Shown here: one piece after another, positions 35,841-44,900 of the stretch | Position numbering within the stretch: the stretch's first letter is position 1 | Layout of the letters: every line of letters starts with the position of its first letter | Virus record (IMG/VR): IMGVR_UViG_3300027749_000137 | Location: 1-54,940 of that record | Source: a virus | Reading direction: 5' to 3' (one strand) | Length of the DNA: 54,940 nt | Notes under the pieces: generated by a model | Databases searched by the model: none | What the model saw: the letters and a program-made list of their open reading frames with translations, nothing else | Told to the model about the DNA's origin: nothing | Translations under genes and position numbers: made by a program

Positions 35841-37372
35841 AATGGGCTCCCTTCTGTGCGGGTGGTGTGTGTTTCAAAAGGAGCATCCTGTTTCTCAAAG
35901 CAAGGAATCCTCCAGCAGCGCGTGGTCCGTGATTTAAGCAGCAAGGATATGGGCTCGCCACCGAGGTCCCTGATCCGTTGTGCAATCTTGGGAGCAGTCA
36001 GCCCCATGAAATTGTTGCGCTTTAGGTGGGACATCAGGTCCTTCATCCTGAAGTAAGTCTTGGCCTCAGAATCATCATTCCACGGACGGCCCATGAGTAT
36101 TTCATCGCGGTCCAATGCCTGCTGCATGTGGGTAGTGAACTCTTCCAGCAGATCCATAAATTGACCCGTAACGCTGGTATCTTCGCTAGCCTCAGTAATT
36201 TGCTCAGTCTCCACCATTTCTTTGAGCAGTGCATTGAGTAAATTCTCCCAGTCTTGCTTGCGCAGCGTGGGCGGCAGCAGGTTCAGACGCTCAAGGCAAG
36301 CTTTCTGAAAAGCCATCTGATTGAACAGGTTGTCAGTTTCCAGCTCGACCCTACGGCCATTGATATCAAGGAACCACAGCGGCGGCTCGCTAGCGTACTT
36401 AGACAAAGAACTGATCTTTGGTGCGTCAGGGCCGTTGCCCCCGATCCCAAACTTGCGTGTCCGGCACAGGCCAGAATTGCAAAAGGAATTGAGCGGCATG
36501 TCCTTACACTTGTACATGTAATCTTTTTTGTTCAATTGCTTTAGGATCACCTGCACTTCATTGTTAGGCAGCGGTGGGGATACATACTTGTAGTTGTACT
36601 CGGCCAGCTTGTCTTCCCAACCAGCGGGAGCCAGCTTCTTTAAGTAGATCCCGATATTAAACAGGCCGTTGTTACGTGTGCCTTCAGGAAAGCCTTGAGC
36701 GCAAAGAGCCTGTAGGCAGGGCGGACCATCCTTGATAGGGCTGTCCGGCTGCTTTGGGGGCTCAGGGAAGGCCAGTGGAGATGTCTGCACATTGGCTTCG
36801 TACAGCGTAAAAAATTCCTCCAGCGAAGCGGCAGATCCGTCTGCATTAAAGGCATAACGTGTTCCGTTATCACCAGCAAAATAAGGCAGGTTTAGGAAGT
36901 TGCCGGTATCCCCGCGCTCAACCAAAATCTCGGCCTGCTTGGGAAAGATCTCACGCCCTGCCTCACCCAACAATGCTGCTGAGGTTTGCAGGTAGTGCTG
37001 CATGTCGGCAGCCGGTATTGGCTCCCGAACAAATAAGAAGACGTGTGCGCCGCCGGACTTGCTGCGGCAGACAACTAACGGGAGTTTGAGCGCAGCAATT
37101 CGCTGCACAAGGCCCAAATGGTCAAGGGGATACTGATCAATATCAATGCAACCCCATATACAACTATTATCAGCGCGAATAGGAATGACCCCAAGACTAG
37201 GCTCAACGCCGTCAAGATGCTTGATCCAGAGGTCCTCTGTTGGCGGCTTTCGGACCACCGTGGCTTTACCTGCTTGTTTTCCATCACCGCGCTCCGATTT
37301 GATTACGTATGTCCCATAGGCAATATCCAGCCCGCTGAATATTGCCTGAAATTTTTCAAGTTGATCTTGCAT
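35837..37372 (-). CDS. Archaeo-eukaryotic-type (AEP/PrimPol-like) DNA primase
   Basis: 511 residues. CIDIDQYP (75-82) carries the metal-binding Asp pair, CRSKSGGAHVFLFV (102-115) the SxH nucleotide-binding motif, and EIFPKQ with GNFLNLPYF completes the AEP core. The C-terminal half is helical with CNSGLCRTRKFG, possibly a small zinc or DNA-binding element. It makes primers for the polymerase. Phages more often carry DnaG- or T7-type primases, so the AEP type is a useful lineage mark. Confidence 0.85.
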   Translation of the reverse strand: MQDQLEKFQAIFSGLDIAYGTYVIKSERGDGKQAGKATVVRKPPTEDLWIKHLDGVEPSLGVIPIRADNSCIWGCIDIDQYPLDHLGLVQRIAALKLPLVVCRSKSGGAHVFLFVREPIPAADMQHYLQTSAALLGEAGREIFPKQAEILVERGDTGNFLNLPYFAGDNGTRYAFNADGSAASLEEFFTLYEANVQTSPLAFPEPPKQPDSPIKDGPPCLQALCAQGFPEGTRNNGLFNIGIYLKKLAPAGWEDKLAEYNYKYVSPPLPNNEVQVILKQLNKKDYMYKCKDMPLNSFCNSGLCRTRKFGIGGNGPDAPKISSLSKYASEPPLWFLDINGRRVELETDNLFNQMAFQKACLERLNLLPPTLRKQDWENLLNALLKEMVETEQITEASEDTSVTGQFMDLLEEFTTHMQQALDRDEILMGRPWNDDSEAKTYFRMKDLMSHLKRNNFMGLTAPKIAQRIRDLGGEPISLLLKSRTTRCWRIPCFEKQDAPFETHTTRTEGSPF

Positions 37373-37476
37373 CAGGCATCTCTATAAGATGGGGGTACTC
37401 GCTGCGTCTGTGTTTGACCCTTTAAATCAGGCTGCAAATACCGCAGCAACGCCAGCATCCGCTTTCCCCCCGAATA
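37373..37476. other. 104-bp gap between ssDNA-binding and primase genes
   Basis: Non-coding spacer without a clear promoter or terminator; a poorly conserved leader for the primase gene. Confidence 0.4.
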
Positions 37477-38244
37477 TCAAAACGGTGCTGGCCCGCCAGC
37501 GGTGACATCCTCATCAGCGTGTTTGACTTTCACGTCACCAGCGCTTACCGAAGAGGAAAAAGCTTTGGCGGCGTGGTACACGCTCATGTCATTAATCGGC
37601 CCAATGCGCTCGACTTCCCAGCCGTACCATTTACCCTTGTCGTTGGACTCAGCCTGAGTTGTCAGACGATAAAGGTGTGAATACATCGGTGGCGTGTATG
37701 CGCCATTCTTACCCATCAACTTGGTGGACATCATCATGGAATTCCACTTGCGCGACTTCTTCAGTTGCGTGGACTTCATGGTGATCAAGGCAGGCTCAGG
37801 GATGCCATCATCGCTAATCACCATCACATAATGATTGGCGGTGTTTTCGATGTAGTTCCCGTTGTCAAGGTAATCCTTGTTGTCGCCCGGTTCGCGGTGC
37901 GTGCGACTCAAAACGTCAGACGTGGCCGGGTAGATCGCAATCGGAGCGCCCGAACCAACTCCACGTGGTGCCCACTCAATGTACTGACGTACATAGGCGC
38001 AAGGCACAACGATCATCCCCTTTTTGCCGTCATACAACGTACCATTTACAGTGTTGTAAACCATACCGGGCATCGCACCATCGACCTCACCAACCTCGGG
38101 GGAGGTATTGGTCAACAAGCGCAAGAACGGCAGAGCAAAATCATCCTGATTCATCGACTCAAAGCCGCTGGATGCATCCTGTTCAAAGTCATTCACCAAA
38201 GCAATTGCTTGCTCGCTTTTCACTGCTACTTCTGTCTTAGCCAT
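37477..38244 (-). CDS. Probable single-stranded DNA-binding protein
   Basis: 255 residues (MAKTEVAVKSEQAIALVNDF...). A beta-rich core (FLRLLTNTSPEVGEVDG, MIVVPCAYVRQYIEWAPRG) with aromatic and basic residues is followed by an acidic tail ending HADEDVTAGGPAPF, similar in kind to the partner-binding C-terminus of SSB and T7 gp2.5. It lies between primase and two conserved replication genes. SSB function is inferred; no sequence-level OB motif is certain. Confidence 0.55.
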   Translation of the reverse strand: MAKTEVAVKSEQAIALVNDFEQDASSGFESMNQDDFALPFLRLLTNTSPEVGEVDGAMPGMVYNTVNGTLYDGKKGMIVVPCAYVRQYIEWAPRGVGSGAPIAIYPATSDVLSRTHREPGDNKDYLDNGNYIENTANHYVMVISDDGIPEPALITMKSTQLKKSRKWNSMMMSTKLMGKNGAYTPPMYSHLYRLTTQAESNDKGKWYGWEVERIGPINDMSVYHAAKAFSSSVSAGDVKVKHADEDVTAGGPAPF

Positions 38245-38259
38245 TTTTCATTTCCTTCT

Positions 38260-38820
38260 TTATGCTGATTTGATAGTTGCTTTTTGGCCTACGTATACGC
38301 CAAAAAGCTCGGTTGGGAACTCGCTTCCACGTTCCACTTGCTCACGAACCCAAGCTTTCAAGGTCTGGGGCTCGATCTTCTGCGATTGCTCGACTGGATA
38401 GTTTTGCTCACGCAGTTGATTCAGTAATGTGTCGCACAGGCCGTCTTCTCCACGGCCAAAACGTACTGACACTGTGTTTTTGATGATGTCATCAAAGCCG
38501 TTATCACGCAGCCACTCATAGGCCTTGGCGCGTTTCTCTTCCTTGATGCTGGCGCTGTAGAAAGGCTTGACTTCAATGTTGCTGCCATCAGCCATCTTGA
38601 AAGACTTCATACCAAGCTCGGACAACATCGCAGGGATGGTGTCTTCCAGCAATTTGCGGCGCTGTTCTTGGCGCTCTTTCAGCACACTCTCCAGCTCTTC
38701 CACTTCTTTTTCCAACTCCTTGGCCCGCTTGGCCAAGGCTCCAACGGAGGACAGGTCTTCGTTCTTCACGACCAAAGCGCCAGCATCCTCCTCAAACAGG
38801 TCATTCATATCAGTCATCAT
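38260..38820 (-). CDS. Conserved coiled-coil replication-region protein
   Basis: 186 residues. An N-terminal coiled coil (residues ~25-65, AKRAKELEKEVEELESVL) is followed by FKMADGSNIEVKPFYSASIK and a helical part with DNGFDDIIKNTVSVRFG. I recall this arrangement in many podovirus replication modules, where it has no assigned role; a Gam-like or polymerase-accessory role is possible. Start has GGAG six bases before the second ATG. Confidence 0.65.
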   Translation of the reverse strand: MMTDMNDLFEEDAGALVVKNEDLSSVGALAKRAKELEKEVEELESVLKERQEQRRKLLEDTIPAMLSELGMKSFKMADGSNIEVKPFYSASIKEEKRAKAYEWLRDNGFDDIIKNTVSVRFGRGEDGLCDTLLNQLREQNYPVEQSQKIEPQTLKAWVREQVERGSEFPTELFGVYVGQKATIKSA

Positions 38821-39163
38821 GCTCTCCTTTCTCAGTGATGTCCAAACGGACGGGAATATACAACTTTTCGCGGCGGTCCCATTTCAGGGCAGTAAAACTG
38901 CCTGAGTTATAGGCTGCGGCTATCGCACAAGACAATCCGATAGCCACAGGGTCACCAGTCAACAACAGGAAATCTTGGTCAGAGTATTCCCGCAACTTGC
39001 GCTTCAGCAGCCTTACGGCGGGGGCCGTGGAGAATGCGATCTGCGTGTTGAACGGGAGCAAAACTACCATCTCCCCAAAGGACATTGCAGCAGCAATATC
39101 GTGATTGGGCATTTCCTGAACTACATATACCTTAGCGGTACGGGGATCTTTTTTATCAGTCAC
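38810..39163 (-). CDS. First gene of the replication operon, unknown function, GTG start
   Basis: 117 residues from GTG with AGAAAGGATA (39171-39180) seven bases before. The core has DIAAAMSFGEMVVLLPFN, a beta/alpha fold, and the end is acidic (DITEKGEHDD). No catalytic motif. Overlaps the coiled-coil gene by 11 bp. Position as operon leader suggests an early and abundant product. Confidence 0.65.
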   Translation of the reverse strand: MTDKKDPRTAKVYVVQEMPNHDIAAAMSFGEMVVLLPFNTQIAFSTAPAVRLLKRKLREYSDQDFLLLTGDPVAIGLSCAIAAAYNSGSFTALKWDRREKLYIPVRLDITEKGEHDD

Positions 39164-39194
39164 GTTACGTTATCCTTTCTTAAAACGTACGGCT

Positions 39195-39222
39195 AGTGTA
39201 CAATACTTTTTCCGGTTGTCAA
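39195..39222 (-). promoter_or_regulatory. Sigma70 promoter of the replication operon
   Basis: TTGACA (39217-39222) and TACACT (39195-39200), both on the minus strand, are 16 bp apart. The predicted start is near 39188, giving a leader of about 25 bases with the AGAAAGGATA site. The -35 box is perfect. It would drive polymerase, helicase, primase and SSB genes. Confidence 0.75.
39199..39204 (+). promoter_or_regulatory. Possible -10 box for the SF2 helicase gene
   Basis: TACAAT on the plus strand lies 36 bp before the helicase ATG and overlaps the -10 box of the divergent promoter. The -35 region (TTTCTT, 17 bp upstream) is weak. The two promoters may exclude each other. Confidence 0.4.
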
Positions 39223-39239
39223 CACAGAAAGCAAGAAAG

Positions 39240-40691
39240 ATGAATTATTTTTTAGAGAAGTACCCCTTCAAGTACCAGCCCTTCCTGCATCAAGCTGCTT
39301 ATTTGCAGCGGTTTTGGGAGGAGAAAAGCGTTGCGCTGTTCGCGGACATGGGCACTGGGAAGAGCTTTATGCTCATCAACAACGCCGCCATGCTTTACGA
39401 CAAGGGCAAGATTGATTCCATGCTGGTTATCGCTCCAAAGGGGGTGTATCGTAACTGGTATACCAGCGAATTGCCTAAGCATTTACCCGAACACATCACC
39501 GCCACCATCGCCTGCTGGTCCCCCACCCCAAGGAAGGCGGAAAAGGCAGAAATGGATGCCATGATGAATGCAGGGGACACACTGCGTATTTTGGTGATGA
39601 ACGTGGAAGCATTTAGCACCGAAAAAGGCACTGCCTTCGCCAAGCTGTTTTTGCGTGTTACCAAGGCTTTTATGGCCATTGATGAAAGCACCACCATCAA
39701 GACCCATACCGCTAAGCGTACGAAGAGCATTGTGGCCCTTGGCAAGGAAGCAAAGTACCGCCGCATCGCCACTGGCTCCCCTGTGACAAAGAGCCCTTTG
39801 GATCTGTATGCGCAGTGCGAATTCCTCGGCCCTGATTGCTTAAATGCAAGCAGCTACTACGCTTTCCAAGCGCGGTACGCGGTCCTTGTTGAACGCAAAA
39901 TGCCTACCCACACATTTAAGCAGATTGTGGGCTACCGCAGGCTGGATGAATTGCAGGAGAAGCTGAGCGATTTTGCCTTCCGTGTGACCAAAGAAGAATG
40001 TCTTGATTTACCCGACAAAATCTACACCCGCCGGGATGTGGAATTGACTAAGGAACAGCAGAAATACTACGACCAAATGAAGCTCATGGCGCTGTCCGTG
40101 GTTGAAGGTGGTTTGATGACCACCAACAATGCTTTGACCCAGTTGATGCGCCTGCATCAGATCGTCTGTGGCCACGTTAAATTGGATGATGGCCAAGAGC
40201 TGGATATCCCCAGCAACCGGATAGATGAGCTGCTGGCGGTGCTTGCTGAAGCCAGTGGCAAAGTAATCATCTGGGCCAATTACCGCAAAGACATTGAGAA
40301 CATCAAACTGGCCGTTCAAAAAGAGTACGGCATGACTTCTGTAGCAACCTACTTTGGCGATACTGAAGCAGAGGATCGGCAGGATATCGTCACCAAGTTC
40401 CAAGACCCCAACAGCGAGCTACGCTTCTTTGTCGGTAATCCCCGCACAGGAGGCTATGGCCTGACATTGACTGCTGCTAACCTAGTGGTGTACTACAGCA
40501 ATAGCTTTGACCTCGAAGTACGTTTGCAGTCCGAGGACCGCGCTCACCGTATCGGGCAGACCCAAAAGGTTACTTACGTTGATCTGATTGCCAAAGACAC
40601 CATGGACGAATATATCGTCAATGCCCTTCGTAAGAAAATCAACATCGCTGGCGAAGTGCTTGGCGAACAATTTAAGAAATGGATCATCTGA
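39240..40691 (+). CDS. SNF2-like SF2 helicase/translocase
   Basis: 483 residues from ATG (MNYFLEKYPFKYQPFLHQAA); a TTG at 39216 is less likely. Walker A ADMGTGKS (35-42), DEST (148-151), ATGSP (motif III, 177-181), and a late QSEDRAHRIGQT (motif VI) define the SNF2 group. Such phage enzymes translocate on double-stranded DNA and may remodel replication forks. It is coupled (TGATG) to the nuclease that follows. Confidence 0.92.
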   Translation: MNYFLEKYPFKYQPFLHQAAYLQRFWEEKSVALFADMGTGKSFMLINNAAMLYDKGKIDSMLVIAPKGVYRNWYTSELPKHLPEHITATIACWSPTPRKAEKAEMDAMMNAGDTLRILVMNVEAFSTEKGTAFAKLFLRVTKAFMAIDESTTIKTHTAKRTKSIVALGKEAKYRRIATGSPVTKSPLDLYAQCEFLGPDCLNASSYYAFQARYAVLVERKMPTHTFKQIVGYRRLDELQEKLSDFAFRVTKEECLDLPDKIYTRRDVELTKEQQKYYDQMKLMALSVVEGGLMTTNNALTQLMRLHQIVCGHVKLDDGQELDIPSNRIDELLAVLAEASGKVIIWANYRKDIENIKLAVQKEYGMTSVATYFGDTEAEDRQDIVTKFQDPNSELRFFVGNPRTGGYGLTLTAANLVVYYSNSFDLEVRLQSEDRAHRIGQTQKVTYVDLIAKDTMDEYIVNALRKKINIAGEVLGEQFKKWII

Positions 40692-41380
40692 TGCAACTCA
40701 TCCCCATCCGCAAGCGCTATGTGTACGAAAAACTGGAAAGAATCGACACGTCTGAAGGGCGTGTATACAAAGTAGGAGATTTGCAACGCTTACCCAGCGT
40801 GACTTCTATCCTGTCTGCCACCAAAGATGGCGCTCACCTTAAAGAGTGGACTGCCCGGGTAGGTGAGGAGGCCGCAGAGCGCATTAAAAACGAAGCGGCT
40901 ACCGTGGGCACCCATATGCACAACGTAGTCGAACGGCTGCTGCTTAACCGTGATCTGCCTGCTCCCCGTACGTGGCTCGCGGTCAAAGGGTATCAAATGG
41001 GATACAAGCTGATTGAGGAGTTTTTCCCACATGTAAATGAAGTGTGGGGCGCGGAAATCCCGTTGTACTACCCCAACCGCTATGCAGGTACTTCTGACTG
41101 CATTGGGGTGTATAAAAGCGACCCATCCATCATTGACTTTAAGCAGACCAACAGGATGAAGAAGCGGGAATGGATTGAGGACTACTTCATCCAGTTAGCC
41201 GCTTATGCCATGGCCCACAACAAGGTCCACGGTACGTCAATCAGGCAGGGCGTGATTATGATGGTTGCCCAAGATGGGCAGGTGCAGGAGTTTGTAACCT
41301 GCGGTCGGGAATTTGATTCCTATGGAGACAAGTGGTTGCGCAAAGTGGAGGCGTTTGAGCGCCTTCAATCCCCTACTTAG
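40691..41380 (+). CDS. PD-(D/E)XK exonuclease (RecB/Cas4/MGME1-like)
   Basis: 229 residues. A conserved His (GTHMH, 73-77), Glu122 in WGAEIPLYY, GTSDCIGVY (Asp136) and IIDFKQT (Asp149, Lys151) form the metal site of RecB-like nucleases; a Gln-Tyr pair follows (QLAAYAMAHN). It is probably a ssDNA exonuclease in recombination or replication and works with the helicase upstream. The gene overlaps the convergent late gene by 8 bp. Confidence 0.85.
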   Translation: MQLIPIRKRYVYEKLERIDTSEGRVYKVGDLQRLPSVTSILSATKDGAHLKEWTARVGEEAAERIKNEAATVGTHMHNVVERLLLNRDLPAPRTWLAVKGYQMGYKLIEEFFPHVNEVWGAEIPLYYPNRYAGTSDCIGVYKSDPSIIDFKQTNRMKKREWIEDYFIQLAAYAMAHNKVHGTSIRQGVIMMVAQDGQVQEFVTCGREFDSYGDKWLRKVEAFERLQSPT

Positions 41381-41534
41381 CCTTTTTTGCCGCCCGCATG
41401 TTGTCCACTAAGTTGGGGTAAGGCCTCCCCGCTGCTTTTGCCGCTGCTTTCGCACTGGCTTTTTTGGCAGGGGAAAGAGGCTTAGGAACACCAAGCTTCT
41501 TTGGGCGGGGTTTATCCCATACTTCTTTGGCCAT
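41373..41534 (-). CDS. Small Lys/Ala-rich late protein
   Basis: 53 residues (MAKEVWDKPRPKKLGVPKPL..., ending DNMRAAKKAK) with GAGGA four bases before the ATG. Basic and disordered, with a SPAKKASAKAAAKAAGRPYP stretch that I recall from other phages' virion-gene clusters. Possibly a minor packaged protein. It ends the second half of the late block and meets the nuclease gene tail to tail. Confidence 0.65.
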   Translation of the reverse strand: MAKEVWDKPRPKKLGVPKPLSPAKKASAKAAAKAAGRPYPNLVDNMRAAKKAK

Positions 41535-41541
41535 ATTGTCC

Positions 41542-41910
41542 TCAACGTAGGTTGCGTAGTTTGTACAGAGTACTGAGGTACAGACCCACTGCATCATCGA
41601 CAAGGTTTTGCAGTGGGGTATCATTTTTGTCGATGGCGGCGTAACGCATTTTCTCAATGTCGGTCATGTGCTTCTCCAGAACATCATCAATTTCCTCATA
41701 CGAATCCATGGTCAGGATTGGGATGTTGGCAATGATGGTATGGCGGCCTTGGTAAGCCTCGGTCAGCGAATCGGCCTTCTCGACAATTTCAAGGTAGAAC
41801 GTGTTAAGCGCCATGTGAATGGAGAAACTACCTGTCCCGGTGATCCGCAAATGCTCCCTGTGAGCCACTTCGCGGCTTAGGAACATCGTGGCAATAAGTT
41901 TGTCAATCAT
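41542..41910 (-). CDS. Ferritin-like helical protein (DUF5856-like)
   Basis: 122 residues, a four-helix layout with HREHLRITGTGSFSIHMAL, FYLEIVEKADSLTEAYQG and EKHMTDIEKMRY. It resembles DUF5856 proteins that share the ferritin/Dps-type helical bundle; His/Glu pairs could bind metal. Whether it stores iron, protects DNA, or is only a structural bundle is unknown. Coupled by ATGA to the preceding large virion gene. Confidence 0.6.
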   Translation of the reverse strand: MIDKLIATMFLSREVAHREHLRITGTGSFSIHMALNTFYLEIVEKADSLTEAYQGRHTIIANIPILTMDSYEEIDDVLEKHMTDIEKMRYAAIDKNDTPLQNLVDDAVGLYLSTLYKLRNLR

Positions 41911-44900
41911 CGTTGTTGTCCTTGTTGGATCTGCGCCTGACGCTGTTGCAGCAGCCCGCTGATTGGATCATTGGGGAACATGGCAGGATACATTAATTGT
42001 ATATTAGGCCCGCTGGCCGGAGGGGGTGCGCCCACCCGCATGTTCATCTGTGGGCCAGAAGGCATCTGGGTTCCCGTGGTCGGCGGAGCAGGAGGCAAGG
42101 CCCGCAGCATTTGTTGTGCTGTAGGCTGTTTGCGTTCAGGCTGAAGATTGCTGATCGCTGCTTGTTTTATTGTTCGGCCAATCAAACTGGGAGCAGGTGC
42201 CCGGGGCATTTCGTATACCTTGGACACATCGATACCAATGTTTTGCAATGCCTTGTTGACGGTAGTAGCTTGCTGCGGTGTGCCCACATGCGTGATGGAA
42301 TTTGCAAATGCAGGGTCTTCCAGCGCTTTAGTAAACAAACGCTGATAAAGCTGGGTTTCTGTTTTCCCTGCCAAACGCAACATCAAAGCAAGGGCACCAG
42401 TTTCAGGATTGATCCTTCCGACTGCTGTTTCGCGGGCCGTGGTTGTCAAGAATTGAATGCCGAAGCCAAACAAACGCTTGAGTTTCTCGTCCGTAGATTC
42501 AAACACCGGTATCTGGCCAGTTACATCAGCAAAAGCGTTGACCCGGCGCTGCATATCAGCCAAAATTTTCAGATCTTCAAAGTGCTTGCTATTCTCAAAC
42601 AAAACTTTCAAGCTCTTTTCATTATTGTCCAAAAAGCCTTTAAGTGCGCCGCCTTTTGTTGCGCCCTGTGTAGCAATGTCATACACAGACCGGCGTAGGG
42701 CAGCCAAGTTTTCTGGATCTTTAGCCATCTGATCTACCAACGTACGCATGAGCGCCGGGTCTTTTATGGCCTGTGCCAACATTTGGGAGGGATCAGCATT
42801 TTGACGAGAAGCCTTGGCCAGCATGGAATCCAATTCTGAATTCTTGGCGGTAACCATCCGCTGGTCTAATTCGCCCATGCGAGTAACGTAGCTTTCAGCC
42901 AGTGCTACTTCGTTTTTCAGCTCCGCTTGGATGTTGGCGGGTAGTGCATTGACAATGTTTAGGTTCTTATCCAGCACTGAGCGGATTTTCTTGGGATCAA
43001 TCAAGCCTTCTTGGTTGACCACGCCTTTGCTGCGCAGCCAATCAATAGTGCCCCGGCGCAAGAGATCCTCGCCTTGGGGAAGATTACCCAAGGTGGTTTG
43101 AAGCTGTTTTAAATTGCGGGCATCTGCAAATGCGCGTTGCATCAATTGCTCATTGGGCAGCAAATAAGACTCGCCCCCACGGGTTTTTTGAGTAATCAAC
43201 AGCGGTAGATTTTGCTCATATCCAGCGCGGTAATCATCCAACACGCCTTTGATGTTTTCGTACTGCTTATTGATCTTGGGTACATGCTGCAAGACCAGTT
43301 TTTCAATGTCGTTGTATACAGCATCGCCAGTTTTAAGATATCGATCTGCATCCGTAAGCCGCATACGGCCATTCTTCATGGCATTGTTGTAGCTGAATAA
43401 TGAGTCATTACGAAAGCGTTGTGCTGCTGCCAGATAGTCCAATGCCTCGGGCAAACTGATATCAATTTTTGTGCTTTCCTCCGCGATCCGCGCAGCGTCA
43501 GCCTTGATCTGTTCAGGATTAATGACGATTTTTTTGCCCGGTATACCGGAAGGCATGGAGATGTTACCCTGTGCATCAGGCTTGCTGACAATGTCAGAAG
43601 CAGAAATAGTACGTTTTCCACTCTTCCCTGCTGCTTCACCTTTAACTGCTTTCAGCACCTCGCTACGCAGAGCTTTTTGGAAATCAGCGGGCATTCCTTG
43701 CAACTGTGTAGACAAAGCCTCATCCGTCAGTTGGGTGAGCATGTTGTCCGTCATCTTGTCCCGGGCAAGCTGCTGACGCGCCACAAAATCGCGGATAAGT
43801 TTGATTGGCTCAGGCATGGTCAACCGCATGGATGGGCGGTCAATTTTGTACTTCTCAATCAATCGTTGAGCAGCGATTTCCATATCCTGTGCAGGGAATA
43901 AGGATGCACCATTTTCCCGGGTAGGCATGGGGATACCTTCAGGAGAAGTACCTTGGCGCATACCCATTTGCGACAGAACTTTCTGGCGCATATTGGCATC
44001 CATCTCCATGCTGCCTGCGATCACACCACGCAACTCATTGTTCAGGTTGTTGATGTCTTGTGGCCCAAGGCGCTCGGATATGGCTGCAATTTCTGCATCT
44101 GTCATATCGCCTTTTTGTCGCATCATGTCCTCAAAAAAGCTTTGCCTATCGGCCTGTGCAGCGCGAAATGCTTCTTCAATTGGTTTGCGGGCTTCGGGGG
44201 CAAACGATTCCATCAGGTTCGTAAACCGTTGCTGGTTGTCCGCGATCCGCGCTTTAACGCCTTGTATTTCGGATGGACCAAGCTCATTCAAAAGCTTGGT
44301 TTTCTCGGTCAGCAGTGGGCCATACATGGTCTGCTCTGCGGCATCCAAGGTGCTTTGGCCATTGACAAGAAAGTGTTCCGCGACTCGCGGATCTTGGAGC
44401 GCGGCTTGCAATTGGCCAAGGGCTTCTTTCGCTTCAGGGCTTTCCGCAATGGGTCCGAATACATTGACCAGTTTTTGCTCAGCACGCTTGAGCATGACCT
44501 TGGGAAAGATATTAATCACAGGGAGCTTATACCCTGAAGGCAAACTATCCAATGCTTCCTGTTGTACGCTCCCTAATTCTGTTGGCTTAACACTTATTCC
44601 AGCTACTTTATTTTTTACCCAACTAACTGCATTACGTCCGGGGGAGACTGCGTACCATGCAGCGGGGCCCAAAAAGGCCGCAGCAGGAAGTACTTCCTTG
44701 TACATTTCCTTGTTTGGATCGCTGTCATCCACATTTTCTTGGACAGCCTGTTTTAGCCCTTCATATGCTGATCCAAAAGCCATATCTGTGGCAACCGCTT
44801 TTACAGGATTGGCAGCAATATAGTTCAGCGTATCATCCGCCAAACCTTTCAGGATGCCCTTGACGCCTGTTCCCGGAGCCGCCATTAGCCCAGTAACTGG

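Noticed and set aside
43927-44823. A 298-codon plus-strand frame opposite the 1129-residue virion gene
   Set aside because: Antisense shadow inside a late gene cluster that reads entirely leftward; no supporting signal.
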